A DNA stretch of 37,106 nt from Cyclobacteriaceae bacterium (GCA_020832305.1 JAFIEV010000032.1:1-37106); one strand, 5' to 3'; positions 27,801 through 35,999 are shown, counted from the first letter of the stretch. Numbers and translations are program-made. The notes: generated from the letters alone by a model not told the origin.

Positions 27801-28389
27801 CCTCTTCCCTGAGATACCCCACAGAACTAAAAACCAGGATGGCATCAGTACCAGGCACTTCAATTGAATAATTGCCGTCCATATCGGTAGTCGAACCCAT
27901 TGTGGTTCCCTTGACCACCACATTGGCACCGGGTAAACCGGAATTGTCATCCGAAGAAGTAATCTTTCCTGTAACGATTACAGATTGCTCTACCTGGTTT
28001 ACGATGACTGGTGCGGAATTTTCTTCTTCATAGGGGTGAACATTGATATTATTATTTACCTGCCTGAACTTTAGCCTGGTCTGCTTACTCACTTCGGCCA
28101 ATACATCACTCAAGCTCCGACTTTCAGAACTAAGGGTAACCCTGCTAGAGGTTCTGATATCATGAATCCTGTAAACAAATTTAAATTCGGTCTTTTTTTC
28201 AATTTCCCTGAATACTTTTTCTATGGAGGCTTCTTTGAAACCAACAGATATGTTCACTTCCTTGATACTTCTTGTCTGGGCAGTACCATCCATGGCAATG
28301 AGTAGATTCATCGCCAAAAATTGAATTAAAAATCCATATATGAGATTTTTCGTAACCATCAATATGCATTTAAGTAATTTGTTTTTCAT
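24892..28389 (-). CDS. susC: SusC/RagA-family TonB-dependent transporter with STN domain
   Basis: 1165 residues. After the signal peptide (to about residue 38) comes an STN (secretin/TonB short N-terminal) domain at about 44-118, then a carboxypeptidase-regulatory-like beta domain (138-212), the junction DEIVVVGYGTQRR (217-229) typical of SusC, the plug, and the 22-strand barrel to the end. It imports an oligosaccharide across the outer membrane with TonB energy. The STN domain is the part that contacts a FecR-type anti-sigma factor, and a FecR gene lies 179 bp upstream, so the transporter should also act as the sensor. The gene is intact. The symbol denotes family only. Confidence 0.97.
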   Translation of the reverse strand: MKNKLLKCILMVTKNLIYGFLIQFLAMNLLIAMDGTAQTRSIKEVNISVGFKEASIEKVFREIEKKTEFKFVYRIHDIRTSSRVTLSSESRSLSDVLAEVSKQTRLKFRQVNNNINVHPYEEENSAPVIVNQVEQSVIVTGKITSSDDNSGLPGANVVVKGTTMGSTTDMDGNYSIEVPGTDAILVFSSVGYLREEVIVGNRSVINVVLSADITALDEIVVVGYGTQRRSDITGSVATLKTEDVVTVPTTNVKNLFAGRVPGVLAMQTPGLPGTDNSDLRIRGFGNALVIVDGVESFLDRIDPNDIESVTVLKDASAAIYGARAGNGVILITTKRGKEGAVQLNVHSYAGVQNPTLFPRQADAAGNIRMARAGHFNGQFDPNNPGKVINYGEFTEELLNQYLSGELESHDWISALLRDGGGRINANNINASGGNENVRFYTSVGYLTQNGIFDGNYDYRKINITNNLDAKIGKRIKLSFMSSYIEEERDFAEFDPATIWRNLQTAEPFFPTELPDPTRVPYSGFTERNPVSGTRKEFSGFNYTKLETIAAALQLDYDVPYIEGLNMGFRFNVRMRNIYNERLSKPFGVYEYNPINDEYILRGTRSVNEFSKRIGGNQNDPNRRILSRFFLDYQRQFEKHKVGGLVFYEMEDNVVNITSALRRNLLSPNIPQLAAGDDALTTTGGTGVLVGYGRSSYAGRVNYEFDNRFLVEGTFRVDGSSKFAPEVRWGFFPSVSAGWKLHNEEFLRNSNTVDEMKLRASYTQTGIDANVGNTAFQFLSGFSELNQVYYLDRTNPTTQIRTTGLANPLITWEETTMYNVGMDFGLFQGKLYGNVDVFYRYRDGLLRRPLEGLPSTFGAVLPFFNLDSRSDRGFEFLVGYQTNIGKVKLDVSGNFTYARQRYENFQENIDFDDPNQVRIDRNSNQWVNRWFGYRTDGLFNSQEEVEAWIANHDVVTINGTPKVGDIRYVDVSGPDGVPDGVIDRYDLQQIGYSGFPEINFGLNLNVSYNNFALTTVWQGASRFNINVTGMYRSPFDNEIVPMELHTKYSWTQDPNNPGVGNNPNAQLPAFDFDGRRPWNNVNSDFWLKDGTYLRLRTAQLSYDVPRVVTERIWTRSIRFYVAGENLMTFSRLGIFNGILDPEQSSNVGGFGLPLLRSYTLGIMIGI

Positions 28390-28425
28390 AACTTTGTAAT
28401 AATTAATAGTTCATACAATTCCATT

Positions 28426-28455
28426 CGGAAACTTGTGATTAACTGGCAGTTTCCG
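28426..28455. repeat. Inverted repeat in FecR-susC spacer
   Basis: CGGAAACT (28426-28433) and AGTTTCCG (28448-28455) form an 8-base stem with a 14-base loop in the leader of susC, next to the stronger hairpin at 28471-28498. It may form in the susC leader RNA or in an antisense RNA. Confidence 0.5.
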
Positions 28456-28470
28456 TGGAAGACTTTAATT

Positions 28471-28505
28471 TACCGGCAGTGCGGCCACATTGCCGGTATT
28501 TTTTT
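28471..28505 (+). terminator. Intrinsic terminator on the strand opposite susC
   Basis: A perfect 8-base stem TACCGGCA / TGCCGGTA with a 12-base loop is followed on the plus strand by seven T. On the minus strand no T run follows, so it would not stop transcription coming from FecR. There is no annotated plus-strand gene upstream that needs it, which is why an antisense RNA is proposed. Confidence 0.55.
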
Positions 28506-28568
28506 AATCTTCAGCTTGTAAAGACTGATTTGAGTTTATGTTGTCATTTTTCCATAGGCAATAATTTT

Positions 28569-29618
28569 TTATTTTCTGAATGTTAAACTTACTTTCTTGT
28601 CCTCCAACACGTAATCGAAGTTAACGGTATAGGATAGGCTTTGTAATACATTACTCAGCAGTTCATTATCGAAATATCCACTGATTTTCACGTTTTCTTT
28701 GGGAGGAACTTCTACCTTGATACGCACGCCATACCAATCTTCAAGTATCCTGATGGTTTCATATAAATCGACAGCTTTTAACAGTAAAATACCTTCTGTC
28801 CATGCGGTTACTGCTTTTTGATCAAAAACATCTGTATCGAGTGTACCTGATTTTTTCTCGTAAATAGCGGCATTTCCCGGCTCCAGGCTTACCGGATTTT
28901 TTTGCAGAGAAGAGCTGACTTCCAATGCCCCCTCTAGCAGTGCGACAGATGACCGGGGATCTTTTCCATAATCCTTTACATTAAAAATGGTTCCCAATAC
29001 ATTTACATTAAGGCTCTGTGATTTAAGAATAAAGGGCCTGGATTCATCCCTGGCAATATAAAAAAGTCCTTCGCCAGAAAATTCAACCCTGCGGCTTTTA
29101 CTGTCAAAAGTTTTAGGATAAATAATGGTACTGCCCGAATTTAACTTAACAATACTGCCATCGGGAAGCTTTATGGTTCGCTTGGCCCCCTGGGGTACAG
29201 AAATGGTATCTAGTGAAATGACAAGAGACCCTACCTCTGCAACTTCTGGGGTTAAGATAACAGACAATGCAAAAAATGTAATCACCGCTGAAATTACAGC
29301 AGCCGCATACCAGCTGCGGGTTACATTGTCTATTTTTCTGTTACCATATGGTTCGAGGTTTTTATGCCCCTTTTCTTTTTTTGCATCGAGAATGGTATTC
29401 AGCATTTCTTCATATCTCGAAGGCGATAAAGCAGGTTGATCTCTTAGTTCGAAAGATTCTATAATGGATTTAGCCCTATGCACTATATCTGACTTTTCCG
29501 GATAGCTAGCCATCCATTTTTCCCAGTAAGCCCGGGAAACATCATCGGGATTTTTTATCCATCGTATGAAAAACTCATTTCCAAGTAAATCTAAAATGTC
29601 TTTGTCGAGGTTTTTCAT
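28569..29618 (-). CDS. FecR-family anti-sigma factor
   Basis: 349 residues with one membrane segment (about 103-122). The cytoplasmic N-terminus should hold the sigma factor. The periplasmic part contains the FecR domain (about 140-235: VPQGAKRTIKLPDGSIVKLNSGS) and a DUF4974-like C-terminal domain (about 275-347: DLYETIRILEDWYGVRI), which contacts the STN domain of the SusC protein. It precedes susC on the same strand. The partner ECF sigma gene would normally be directly upstream, but here it is at 31305-31967, with a permease on the other strand in between. An imperfect promoter-like AAGATTTG lies about 75 bases upstream within a small hairpin. Confidence 0.95.
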   Translation of the reverse strand: MKNLDKDILDLLGNEFFIRWIKNPDDVSRAYWEKWMASYPEKSDIVHRAKSIIESFELRDQPALSPSRYEEMLNTILDAKKEKGHKNLEPYGNRKIDNVTRSWYAAAVISAVITFFALSVILTPEVAEVGSLVISLDTISVPQGAKRTIKLPDGSIVKLNSGSTIIYPKTFDSKSRRVEFSGEGLFYIARDESRPFILKSQSLNVNVLGTIFNVKDYGKDPRSSVALLEGALEVSSSLQKNPVSLEPGNAAIYEKKSGTLDTDVFDQKAVTAWTEGILLLKAVDLYETIRILEDWYGVRIKVEVPPKENVKISGYFDNELLSNVLQSLSYTVNFDYVLEDKKVSLTFRK

Positions 29619-30003
29619 TATACTTTTGTTACAGAATTATAGAGACAAAAAACCTTAAAAAACCCTCATGAGATTTGTATTTTTTCAAATCTTTTATCAT
29701 AATGGTTTTTTAATTATCAATTCCGTACTATTTGACCTATTAAAATGAAATTATATTATCCATCTCTTTGGGCCAGGTTGCAAAGTCTGCTTTTCATTGG
29801 TAAGGCACAAGTTGCATCAGACTGCATGGCAGGGATTGGCCCCAGATCGGTGAGAATGATTGCCGGCAATTTTTCAGACTTTTGGACAATAAACACCCAT
29901 AAATTGCACTAAAATATTAAATAATTTAATTTTTCATGGTTACTTTCGGAGGTAGCAGGGTATAAACATAAAAGTACTCAACATCGACCAAATTTACAGC
30001 ATT
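29619..30003. other. Divergent spacer, FecR and permease
   Basis: 385 bases. It holds an AGATTTG / CAAATCT hairpin (29671-29692) near the FecR start, a direct-repeat copy at 29776-29812, and GC-rich debris to about 29870. No small gene is convincing and no clear plus-strand promoter for the permease was found. Confidence 0.5.
29776..29812 (+). repeat. Direct repeat, left copy
   Basis: 37 bases matching 31249-31285 at 32 positions, in the same orientation. The shared core is TTTCATTGGTAAGGC, and CATG-GCAGGG-like sequence continues past both copies. The two copies flank the permease gene 30004-31107. Confidence 0.65.
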
Positions 30004-31107
30004 ATGAATTCTACATCTGATGCCATCAGCCGGCCTCAACTTTTTAGCTTTTTGTCTTTGTACATATCCATTCTTATAGGTTGGATAGCCTATTACAATT
30101 ACCAACCCATTTTGCTCTCAAAGTACCAGCTTGAATCCATGACCGGACTTTTGTATATTATTCAAGGCATCATCATGGTACTTGTACCTCCGATAGCAGG
30201 GTATTTCAGCGATCAGTACCGGAGTCGATTGGGTAATCGTTTTCCGGTGATTATTGGGGGTATCATTTTTGCAGGTCTGATATTCATGTCCGTAGCGCTT
30301 ACCTTAACCTTGCAACCTACAGGTAGCTGGATTATGATATTGCCGGTTTTGGTGATATTGTGGATTATTTCCATGAGTATTTTTACTAGTCCTGCTATTT
30401 CTACCGTTGAGCTTTTCACCTCAGCTGGTAAACTGCCCTTGTCTATGTCCATAATTGTCGTATGCACTGGACTGGTTTATGCCCTTGAACCATCCATTGT
30501 AGATCTCATTAATTTTTTCGGCGCTCCTTTGACTTTTGTAACCGGAGGAGTATTGGTACTGACCAGTGGTTTTTGGATGCGTAAAAGTTTTACCAGTTTA
30601 TTTCAGCGCAATCGTGAGCCTTCAGTTCTAACAGGTGCGGAAAAGAATCTATTTGGAAGGGTATTCCTGATCGGAGTGGCATTAGGGCTGTTTATGACAT
30701 TGATATTTAATCAGATACCTGATCAATTCGAGAACCGAAATGACGGATTGTTTTCCTGGTTTGATGGCGGGAATACCCTTGCTTCATTTATTCTGCTGGT
30801 TTCGGCATTGGTATCCATTCCATTTGGTTTGTCGATTTCGAAACTGGGATTAAGCAAATCCTATTTTTGGGGTCTGCCTTTGGCTGTATTGATTTTGCTG
30901 ATGGTATTGTTCGTACCAGGTAGTGTGGTTTTATCTGTTAGTATTGTATTGCTGGGTATGGCTTACAGCTGGCTTTCGGTCTGTTCATTGCCGCTGGCTT
31001 TGCAGCAGATAAGCATTAAGAATAAGGTATTTGGCGTTGGAGTTTTCTTTGCCGGTGTTGAATTCCCCAATAGTATTTTTGAGGCATATCTGGCCTTTTA
31101 TGGCTAA
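30004..31107 (+). CDS. MFS permease, probably frameshifted before the last segment
   Basis: 367 residues, about eleven hydrophobic segments, and a charged loop GYFSDQYRSRLGNRFP between segments 2 and 3, as in MFS proteins of the GPH/SLC45-like sugar transporters. The frame stops right after segment 11 (EAYLAFYG). In the next frame, an ATGGCTAAT at 31100 leads into a strongly hydrophobic stretch (IYSIGLFCNCASIFITLLM) followed by RAEKK, an expected last segment and cytosolic tail, ending at 31231. Removing one T from the run at 31096-31099 would join them into about 408 residues, the usual length. It lies on the strand opposite its neighbours and splits FecR from its sigma factor. It may import a sugar of the PUL; this is inference. 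Confidence 0.8.
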   Translation: MNSTSDAISRPQLFSFLSLYISILIGWIAYYNYQPILLSKYQLESMTGLLYIIQGIIMVLVPPIAGYFSDQYRSRLGNRFPVIIGGIIFAGLIFMSVALTLTLQPTGSWIMILPVLVILWIISMSIFTSPAISTVELFTSAGKLPLSMSIIVVCTGLVYALEPSIVDLINFFGAPLTFVTGGVLVLTSGFWMRKSFTSLFQRNREPSVLTGAEKNLFGRVFLIGVALGLFMTLIFNQIPDQFENRNDGLFSWFDGGNTLASFILLVSALVSIPFGLSISKLGLSKSYFWGLPLAVLILLMVLFVPGSVVLSVSIVLLGMAYSWLSVCSLPLALQQISIKNKVFGVGVFFAGVEFPNSIFEAYLAFYG

Positions 31108-31248
31108 TGGTTTTTTTAGATCAGATATTTATTCCATCGGTTTGTTCTGTAACTGCGCTTCGATATTCATAACCCTGCTGATGAGGGCGGAGAAGAAAGT
31201 ATTCATTTCTAATGATGGCGGAGAAGGTTGAGAAGTTTTTGCTTTGCG

Positions 31249-31285
31249 GGTTGCAAACCCTACATTTCATTGGTAAGGCCCAAGT
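31249..31285 (+). repeat. Direct repeat, right copy
   Basis: Matches 29776-29812 at 32 of 37 positions. Here the left part forms GGGTTGCAAACCC, an almost perfect palindrome, which also resembles GGGTTAAACCC near 36346, so the element may belong to a dispersed repeat family. It ends 19 bases before the stop of the sigma gene. Confidence 0.65.
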
Positions 31286-31304
31286 CTCTGCCATGCAGGG
31301 CTGA

Positions 31305-31967
31305 TCAGAAAAGCGATGAAACAATAAAGGCAATCATCAAAAAATCATCTTTCCTGTTTTTCAATAAATCATACATTGATTGCAGCGACCTATACAGCAA
31401 GGTTCTGGTAGATTTAATATGCTCAAATCCCATTATTTCGGTGATTTCTGCATAACTCATTTCTTCAAAAAAATAAAGATTAATGATTTCTCTCTGGCGA
31501 AATGGCAATCTGTTGCAAGCTTCCACCAGAATAAGCTTTTGGTCTTCCGTAAGACCTTGGTTGATCATTACTGTCTCTGACTTCATGGATATTTTAAATC
31601 CATCATGCTCATTGAGCACTTCAGCAGATACGGTAGATTTATTTTTTGATATCTGACGAAGAATTTTCCTCCTGAGACTGGCGATTAAATAATGCTTGGG
31701 CGATCGGGCTTTGCCAAGTTTTTGCCTTTTTTCCAGCAATTCAATAAAAACGTCCTGAATGGCATCCTGCACCAAGGCTTCATCCTTTGTTATTTGAAAG
31801 CCATAAACATACAATTTCTCCACATAAATGCTGTAAAGACTAGCCAGGGCAGCTTCATCCCCTTTCAGCAAAGCATCCCAAATCTCGACAGGATCTGCCT
31901 CTCTCGCATCTGAGGATACGGGAATTGCACTATGGAGATAGGTAAACAACTGCTTTTGCTTTTGCAT
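31305..31967 (-). CDS. ECF-type RNA polymerase sigma factor
   Basis: 220 residues. Region 2 spans about 27-95 (ALLKGDEAALASLYSIYVEKL, then DAIQDVFIELLEKR) and region 4 about 145-202 (CNRLPFRQREIINLYFFEEMSYAEIT with the recognition helix near 180-195). A hydrophobic tail (FLMIAFIVSSLF) ends the protein, seen in several Bacteroidota ECF factors. It would be held by the FecR protein at 28569 and, once released, drive susC/susD. The pair is separated here by the permease gene on the other strand. No TAnnTTTG promoter was recognised upstream. Confidence 0.95.
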   Translation of the reverse strand: MQKQKQLFTYLHSAIPVSSDAREADPVEIWDALLKGDEAALASLYSIYVEKLYVYGFQITKDEALVQDAIQDVFIELLEKRQKLGKARSPKHYLIASLRRKILRQISKNKSTVSAEVLNEHDGFKISMKSETVMINQGLTEDQKLILVEACNRLPFRQREIINLYFFEEMSYAEITEIMGFEHIKSTRTLLYRSLQSMYDLLKNRKDDFLMIAFIVSSLF

Positions 31968-32051
31968 CTTATGTATAACCTTGGTAGACTAAAAATATTT
32001 ATACTATCATAAAAATCAAAGCATTCTCACAAACTAATTAAAATGCAGCCC

Positions 32052-33278
32052 CTATTCACTTACAAAAACCCTTTTTACCGCTTCCAGATAGGCCATACCA
32101 TGTACAGTATCGGGCTCCAGGTAACTGCCCTCGGTCCATTCGTTCCAGCAATTGATGTTTAAAATGCGAGGGCCTTCCGGGTCTGAAAGCAGCCTTTCTT
32201 TGGTCAGGCGCAGCGCTTCCTCAAAATTTTCAGGGCTATTGTTGCCGATGGTATGCATAAAAGGATAACCCACATTGGCCCATTCAGAAGCAGAATCACA
32301 GCGCGGACCCGAATCCCAACCCATTGTTACATTGGGATAATAGGTTACACCATATTCGCTGTTGGCTTTGTCCCAATGGGCAAAATAAGCATCCCTTACG
32401 TAGTTGAAATCGGTTTTAGGCTCAGGCAGGGCCACATGATGAATCCAGACATAAGATGTCGAAGAGTCAAAACCCAGCTCGCGAATCAGTTCAAGGGTAT
32501 TTTCCGGCGCTTTTTCAACCGGAAGTACAGGTCGACCCCATACCACCAGGTTCCAATGTACGCCTGGCAGACCGGCAACCCTTGCTTTCTCCCTCAAATG
32601 ATCCATCGCTGCTTTTGTGGCTTCCAGGCTGCCAAAACTTTCGACAAATTTTTGCACATCATAGACCGAAAAATAAGGCTTGCCGTCAATGCGCCAGTAA
32701 TTTGACTTTGTAAAATAATCCTGCACCAAATGATCGGCAATGGCTTCAAACCGATCCGCACGCACTGCACCCGGATACAATAGCTTCTGCGGTTCTCCCC
32801 GGGTATAAGGATGAATGTCTACCCAATCGTGGTTGGCCCACATGAGGGCGAACTTAATTCGGTTTACGTTTTTTGCTTTTAAAAATCCCTCATCCAGGCA
32901 TCGGTTTAAAAAAGGACCATCATCGTACATATACCAATCGAAGATGAAACAGTCGATGCCGTGATCGGCCGCTGCATCGATTTTCAATGCCATTACTTCA
33001 GGATCCTTTTCATCCAGATAGCCCCAGGCTGGCATTTTGGGTTGTTCATGTCCTTCAAAGCGGGGGAATGCCGTTTTCACCAACTCCCATTCCGACCAAC
33101 CTTTGCCTTTCAGGGCTTCATTGCGCGGGTCGCCGATGTGGTAATTGGGAAAATAGTAGGCAGCTACGGTGATTTTATCTGCATGCGCATCATTAGAATT
33201 TTTTTCACTTTGCGTACAAGTGGTAAATACCAGTATCATTGCCAACATCAGAAAATTAATCGGTTGGAAGGTTTTCAT
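32052..33278 (-). CDS. WbsX/GH99-like lipoprotein
   Basis: 408 residues with a lipobox VFTTC (Cys21). The rest (about 36-405) matches the Glyco_transf_WbsX / GH99-like family: ITVAAYYFPNYH, GWSEWELVKTA, DHGIDCFIFDWYMYDDG, FALMWANHDW, and the typical end INCWNEWTEGSYLEPD. Proteins of this family are named after O-antigen glycosyltransferases, but here a lipid anchor and export put it on the periplasm or cell surface, so hydrolysis or sugar binding is more likely than transfer from a nucleotide sugar. It starts 11 bp after the DUF6259-like gene and is probably cotranscribed with it. Confidence 0.85.
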   Translation of the reverse strand: MKTFQPINFLMLAMILVFTTCTQSEKNSNDAHADKITVAAYYFPNYHIGDPRNEALKGKGWSEWELVKTAFPRFEGHEQPKMPAWGYLDEKDPEVMALKIDAAADHGIDCFIFDWYMYDDGPFLNRCLDEGFLKAKNVNRIKFALMWANHDWVDIHPYTRGEPQKLLYPGAVRADRFEAIADHLVQDYFTKSNYWRIDGKPYFSVYDVQKFVESFGSLEATKAAMDHLREKARVAGLPGVHWNLVVWGRPVLPVEKAPENTLELIRELGFDSSTSYVWIHHVALPEPKTDFNYVRDAYFAHWDKANSEYGVTYYPNVTMGWDSGPRCDSASEWANVGYPFMHTIGNNSPENFEEALRLTKERLLSDPEGPRILNINCWNEWTEGSYLEPDTVHGMAYLEAVKRVFVSE

Positions 33279-33289
33279 AACTTTTCAAT

Positions 33290-35572
33290 TTAATGCCCGG
33301 TAATTTCGACAAAAAGAATGGCTTTCGCAGGAATATTAATGTTCAAATCTATGATGCCATCTGAAAATGCATTCTCCGTCAATATGCCTTGCTCATTTCG
33401 CACAGTTATACTGCCCGATGCAGGCAGGGCGTAATCATGGCTTTGCAATTTTCTTTGAAATACAAAACCGGTATCGGCAATACTGGCAAGGGCTATTCCG
33501 ATATTTCCATTATCCCTTTTCCACATGCCATGATATATCAAAGGAAAAACCCTCTTAAATGCTGTTACCTGTCCGTCTCTGCCGGCATAAATGGATAGTC
33601 TGGAAATATCGAGCTCCGCTTCGGGAACTGTGAGGTCCAGCGACTTTAACATTTCACCATAGAGCAGGTACTGCTTATGCTGACTCCTGATTTTTGCCAT
33701 TCTGAACAGATAATCCATCTCCTTTTTTCTGCTGGTGAGAAGTTCAGGATTGAAATTGGATATCATGGGCTGCATGCCCCACACATATGAGCGCACCTGT
33801 TCCATTAAAAACTGCCGGTTAAACAGCGTATCCAGCAAGTCAAGGGTCGTAGCCGGATGATTTTCCTCGGGCCATAATTCATCGTAAGGCGGACTCAGCA
33901 GAGATGAGTAATTGCCATAGGTAAGGGCATGTTTATGATACACAGCCTGAAAAAAAGGTATGGTTTCACGATGAGAAATACCAGTATACCTTTCACGGCT
34001 TACCTGCAGGGAAAGGAAGGCATCTACATGAGGTAACCAGGCCTCGCCTACCCCTTCTCCAGACAACAAGACCTCCCTTTTATCCGGCACAGAAGATCTG
34101 ATTTGCTGTATCAGCTGTGCAGAGTTTTGAACCCAATAGTTTCCACCTCCAGGCGCATGATCGTGGTCGGTACTGTAGCACAAGCGGCTCAGACAGGTTT
34201 GGTCCATATATATGCCGCCAAGCCCGTATTCATTGACGGCGCGGGCTGCCAGGCTGCTGTAGGTATCTTTCCAGAAAGGGGTGGTTACACACATATTGGT
34301 GAGCGCTTTGCCCATAAAAATATTGTAGACATGCGAGCGGAGTTTGCCCTCCCTGTCCCGCACCGCATAGCGCTCAGCGCCTTTTTCCTGCCAGGATTGG
34401 GTTGAACTGCCCCATTGCAGCTTATTCATATAAACGATGGCACGTACATCTTCTTCGCTGGCCCTGTGCACCTGAGGTTTAAAAGAAGCATCGCCCTCTC
34501 TCGGTGGAAAATATTCGGGGAAAGCCACATCATAGGGGCCATTGTGCCACCAATGCCATAATACGCTTACCGGCAGCCCAAGCGCCCGTTTAGCATGAAC
34601 GGCGGGTTGTAAAACATTAGCTGATTTCCCTCGGTTCCAGATCCAGAGGGCTGTGCTGTCGAGCCATGCCGGCGTTTGGTGCCTGGTCAGGCGACTATTG
34701 TTGCACCATTCCTGCTGTCCGGCCCATTCTTTGTAATACAGCGCCGCATCCATCCAATCTCCCTTTAATACACCGGTTATTGCGCTGTACGCGGGTTGGT
34801 AATCTGAAAGAGCATCTGAATAAACAGGATAATGCTCCATTCTGTAGGTCAGGTGTTGCAGCGTATCCAACATAAACAGGAATTTCTTGGTGTAGGATTC
34901 TGCGTCATTGCAGGCAGCATAAAATCCATAATTCTGGTCATTGTACAAATACATACACTGCATCGACATGACGCCGGGATAAATAAGTTCTATGCTCTTT
35001 CGTTCTACGGGCGGGCCTTCGAGATATCCGGCAGGGTTATGAATCAGCGTTCCCATCCATTCGGGTATGGCCAGTTTTTTATCTCCGGCATCGGGAAGAC
35101 CAGGAATAATCGGATACACAAGTTTTTCAATGAATAAGCCTTCCGTATTTTTCAAATGAATATCCCAATACGCTACAGGCTCATTTTTTGGCATTTTTAT
35201 CTGTGCTTCGACAGCAAGGTTTTGATAACCCGCAGCACTGAAATCAGACCAGCGCAGGACCATTTTTTCAGGGGTTTGTTCAGGGATAGAAAAAGTAGCC
35301 GCATCATGAATATTGAGTTTGATCAGCGCATTGTCATCGCGCAAATGTATTTCCCAGGGACTGCCATGATCCATTTGTGATGTGCGGGCAATCTGCTGAT
35401 TGGTTTTCCCTTTTCTTAAGGAGATAAATGCTCCATTGATGCGGTTAAATTGCAAAGAAAGCTGCTCATTTTTGAGCAGGATGTCTGCATTTCCATTTTT
35501 TGATGTGCAGGAAAGCATCACAGATGCAGAAAATAAAGCAAGGATCAAATGAAGGGTTGAAATATATCGCAT
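33290..35572 (-). CDS. Large DUF6259-like glycosidase-type lipoprotein
   Basis: 760 residues from the ATG at 35572 (MRYISTLHLILALFSASVMLSC, lipobox Cys22); the longer frame to 35659 has no signal and is unlikely. An N-terminal beta-sandwich (about 30-290, galactose-mutarotase-like) precedes a TIM-barrel-like part with WIWNRGKSANV, LWHWWHNGPYD, GGIYMDQ (Asp457) and LLSGEGVGEAW (Glu506), then a C-terminal beta domain. Asp457 and Glu506 are at positions expected for catalytic acids of such barrels. This fits the DUF6259 family, which lacks a defined reaction as far as I know; the name is my best recognition. It is followed by the WbsX-like gene. Confidence 0.75.
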   Translation of the reverse strand: MRYISTLHLILALFSASVMLSCTSKNGNADILLKNEQLSLQFNRINGAFISLRKGKTNQQIARTSQMDHGSPWEIHLRDDNALIKLNIHDAATFSIPEQTPEKMVLRWSDFSAAGYQNLAVEAQIKMPKNEPVAYWDIHLKNTEGLFIEKLVYPIIPGLPDAGDKKLAIPEWMGTLIHNPAGYLEGPPVERKSIELIYPGVMSMQCMYLYNDQNYGFYAACNDAESYTKKFLFMLDTLQHLTYRMEHYPVYSDALSDYQPAYSAITGVLKGDWMDAALYYKEWAGQQEWCNNSRLTRHQTPAWLDSTALWIWNRGKSANVLQPAVHAKRALGLPVSVLWHWWHNGPYDVAFPEYFPPREGDASFKPQVHRASEEDVRAIVYMNKLQWGSSTQSWQEKGAERYAVRDREGKLRSHVYNIFMGKALTNMCVTTPFWKDTYSSLAARAVNEYGLGGIYMDQTCLSRLCYSTDHDHAPGGGNYWVQNSAQLIQQIRSSVPDKREVLLSGEGVGEAWLPHVDAFLSLQVSRERYTGISHRETIPFFQAVYHKHALTYGNYSSLLSPPYDELWPEENHPATTLDLLDTLFNRQFLMEQVRSYVWGMQPMISNFNPELLTSRKKEMDYLFRMAKIRSQHKQYLLYGEMLKSLDLTVPEAELDISRLSIYAGRDGQVTAFKRVFPLIYHGMWKRDNGNIGIALASIADTGFVFQRKLQSHDYALPASGSITVRNEQGILTENAFSDGIIDLNINIPAKAILFVEITGH

Positions 35573-35870
35573 TATTGACTGGGTTTTGGTATAGTTATTA
35601 CCGGAAAAGAGCTTGCTGGGACTATATAAAAGTATGCAATATACATCCGGCAAATTCAAATAGCTGAGTAATTACAGGAATACAAATTTGCAAACATCAA
35701 AAAAATCCGTAGTTTAAGTAAAAACTAAATATTATCCGAACACTCAATATTTCTATATCAGACATAAACTTTGATAAGTTTGGAATTAAAAATGAATATA
35801 GTCCTTGTCTCTGAAGAGGACTGGAATCAGAAGCCATTCATTTACCAGTATTATCGTACCAGGCACTGTT

Positions 35871-35887
35871 CGGGATTTGAAATCCCG
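35871..35887. repeat. Palindrome CGGGATTTGAAATCCCG
   Basis: Perfect 8-base arms around a central G. The inner 13 bases recur at 36369-36381. Confidence 0.6.
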
Positions 35888-35999
35888 AAGCCGGGGCAAG
35901 GGCGGTAATCTCGTGGGAAACAGTACAATTGTTTTTATGAAGCCTCACACCCCCGACCGGGAATTTTAGAAAAATCAATGGATCATCTCATCCCTCCCC

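Larger units (their letters stand above)
28389..28505 (+). ncRNA. Candidate antisense RNA in the susC leader
   Basis: On the plus strand TAACTTTG (28389-28396) is a perfect match to the Bacteroidota -7 box, and about 75 bases on lies an intrinsic terminator: TACCGGCA / TGCCGGTA with seven T (28471-28505). Together they could produce an RNA of about 100 bases, antisense to the susC leader. No TTTG was seen at the usual -33 distance. Antisense RNAs at susC leaders that repress PULs are known in Bacteroides (DonS). The call here is inference. Confidence 0.35.
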
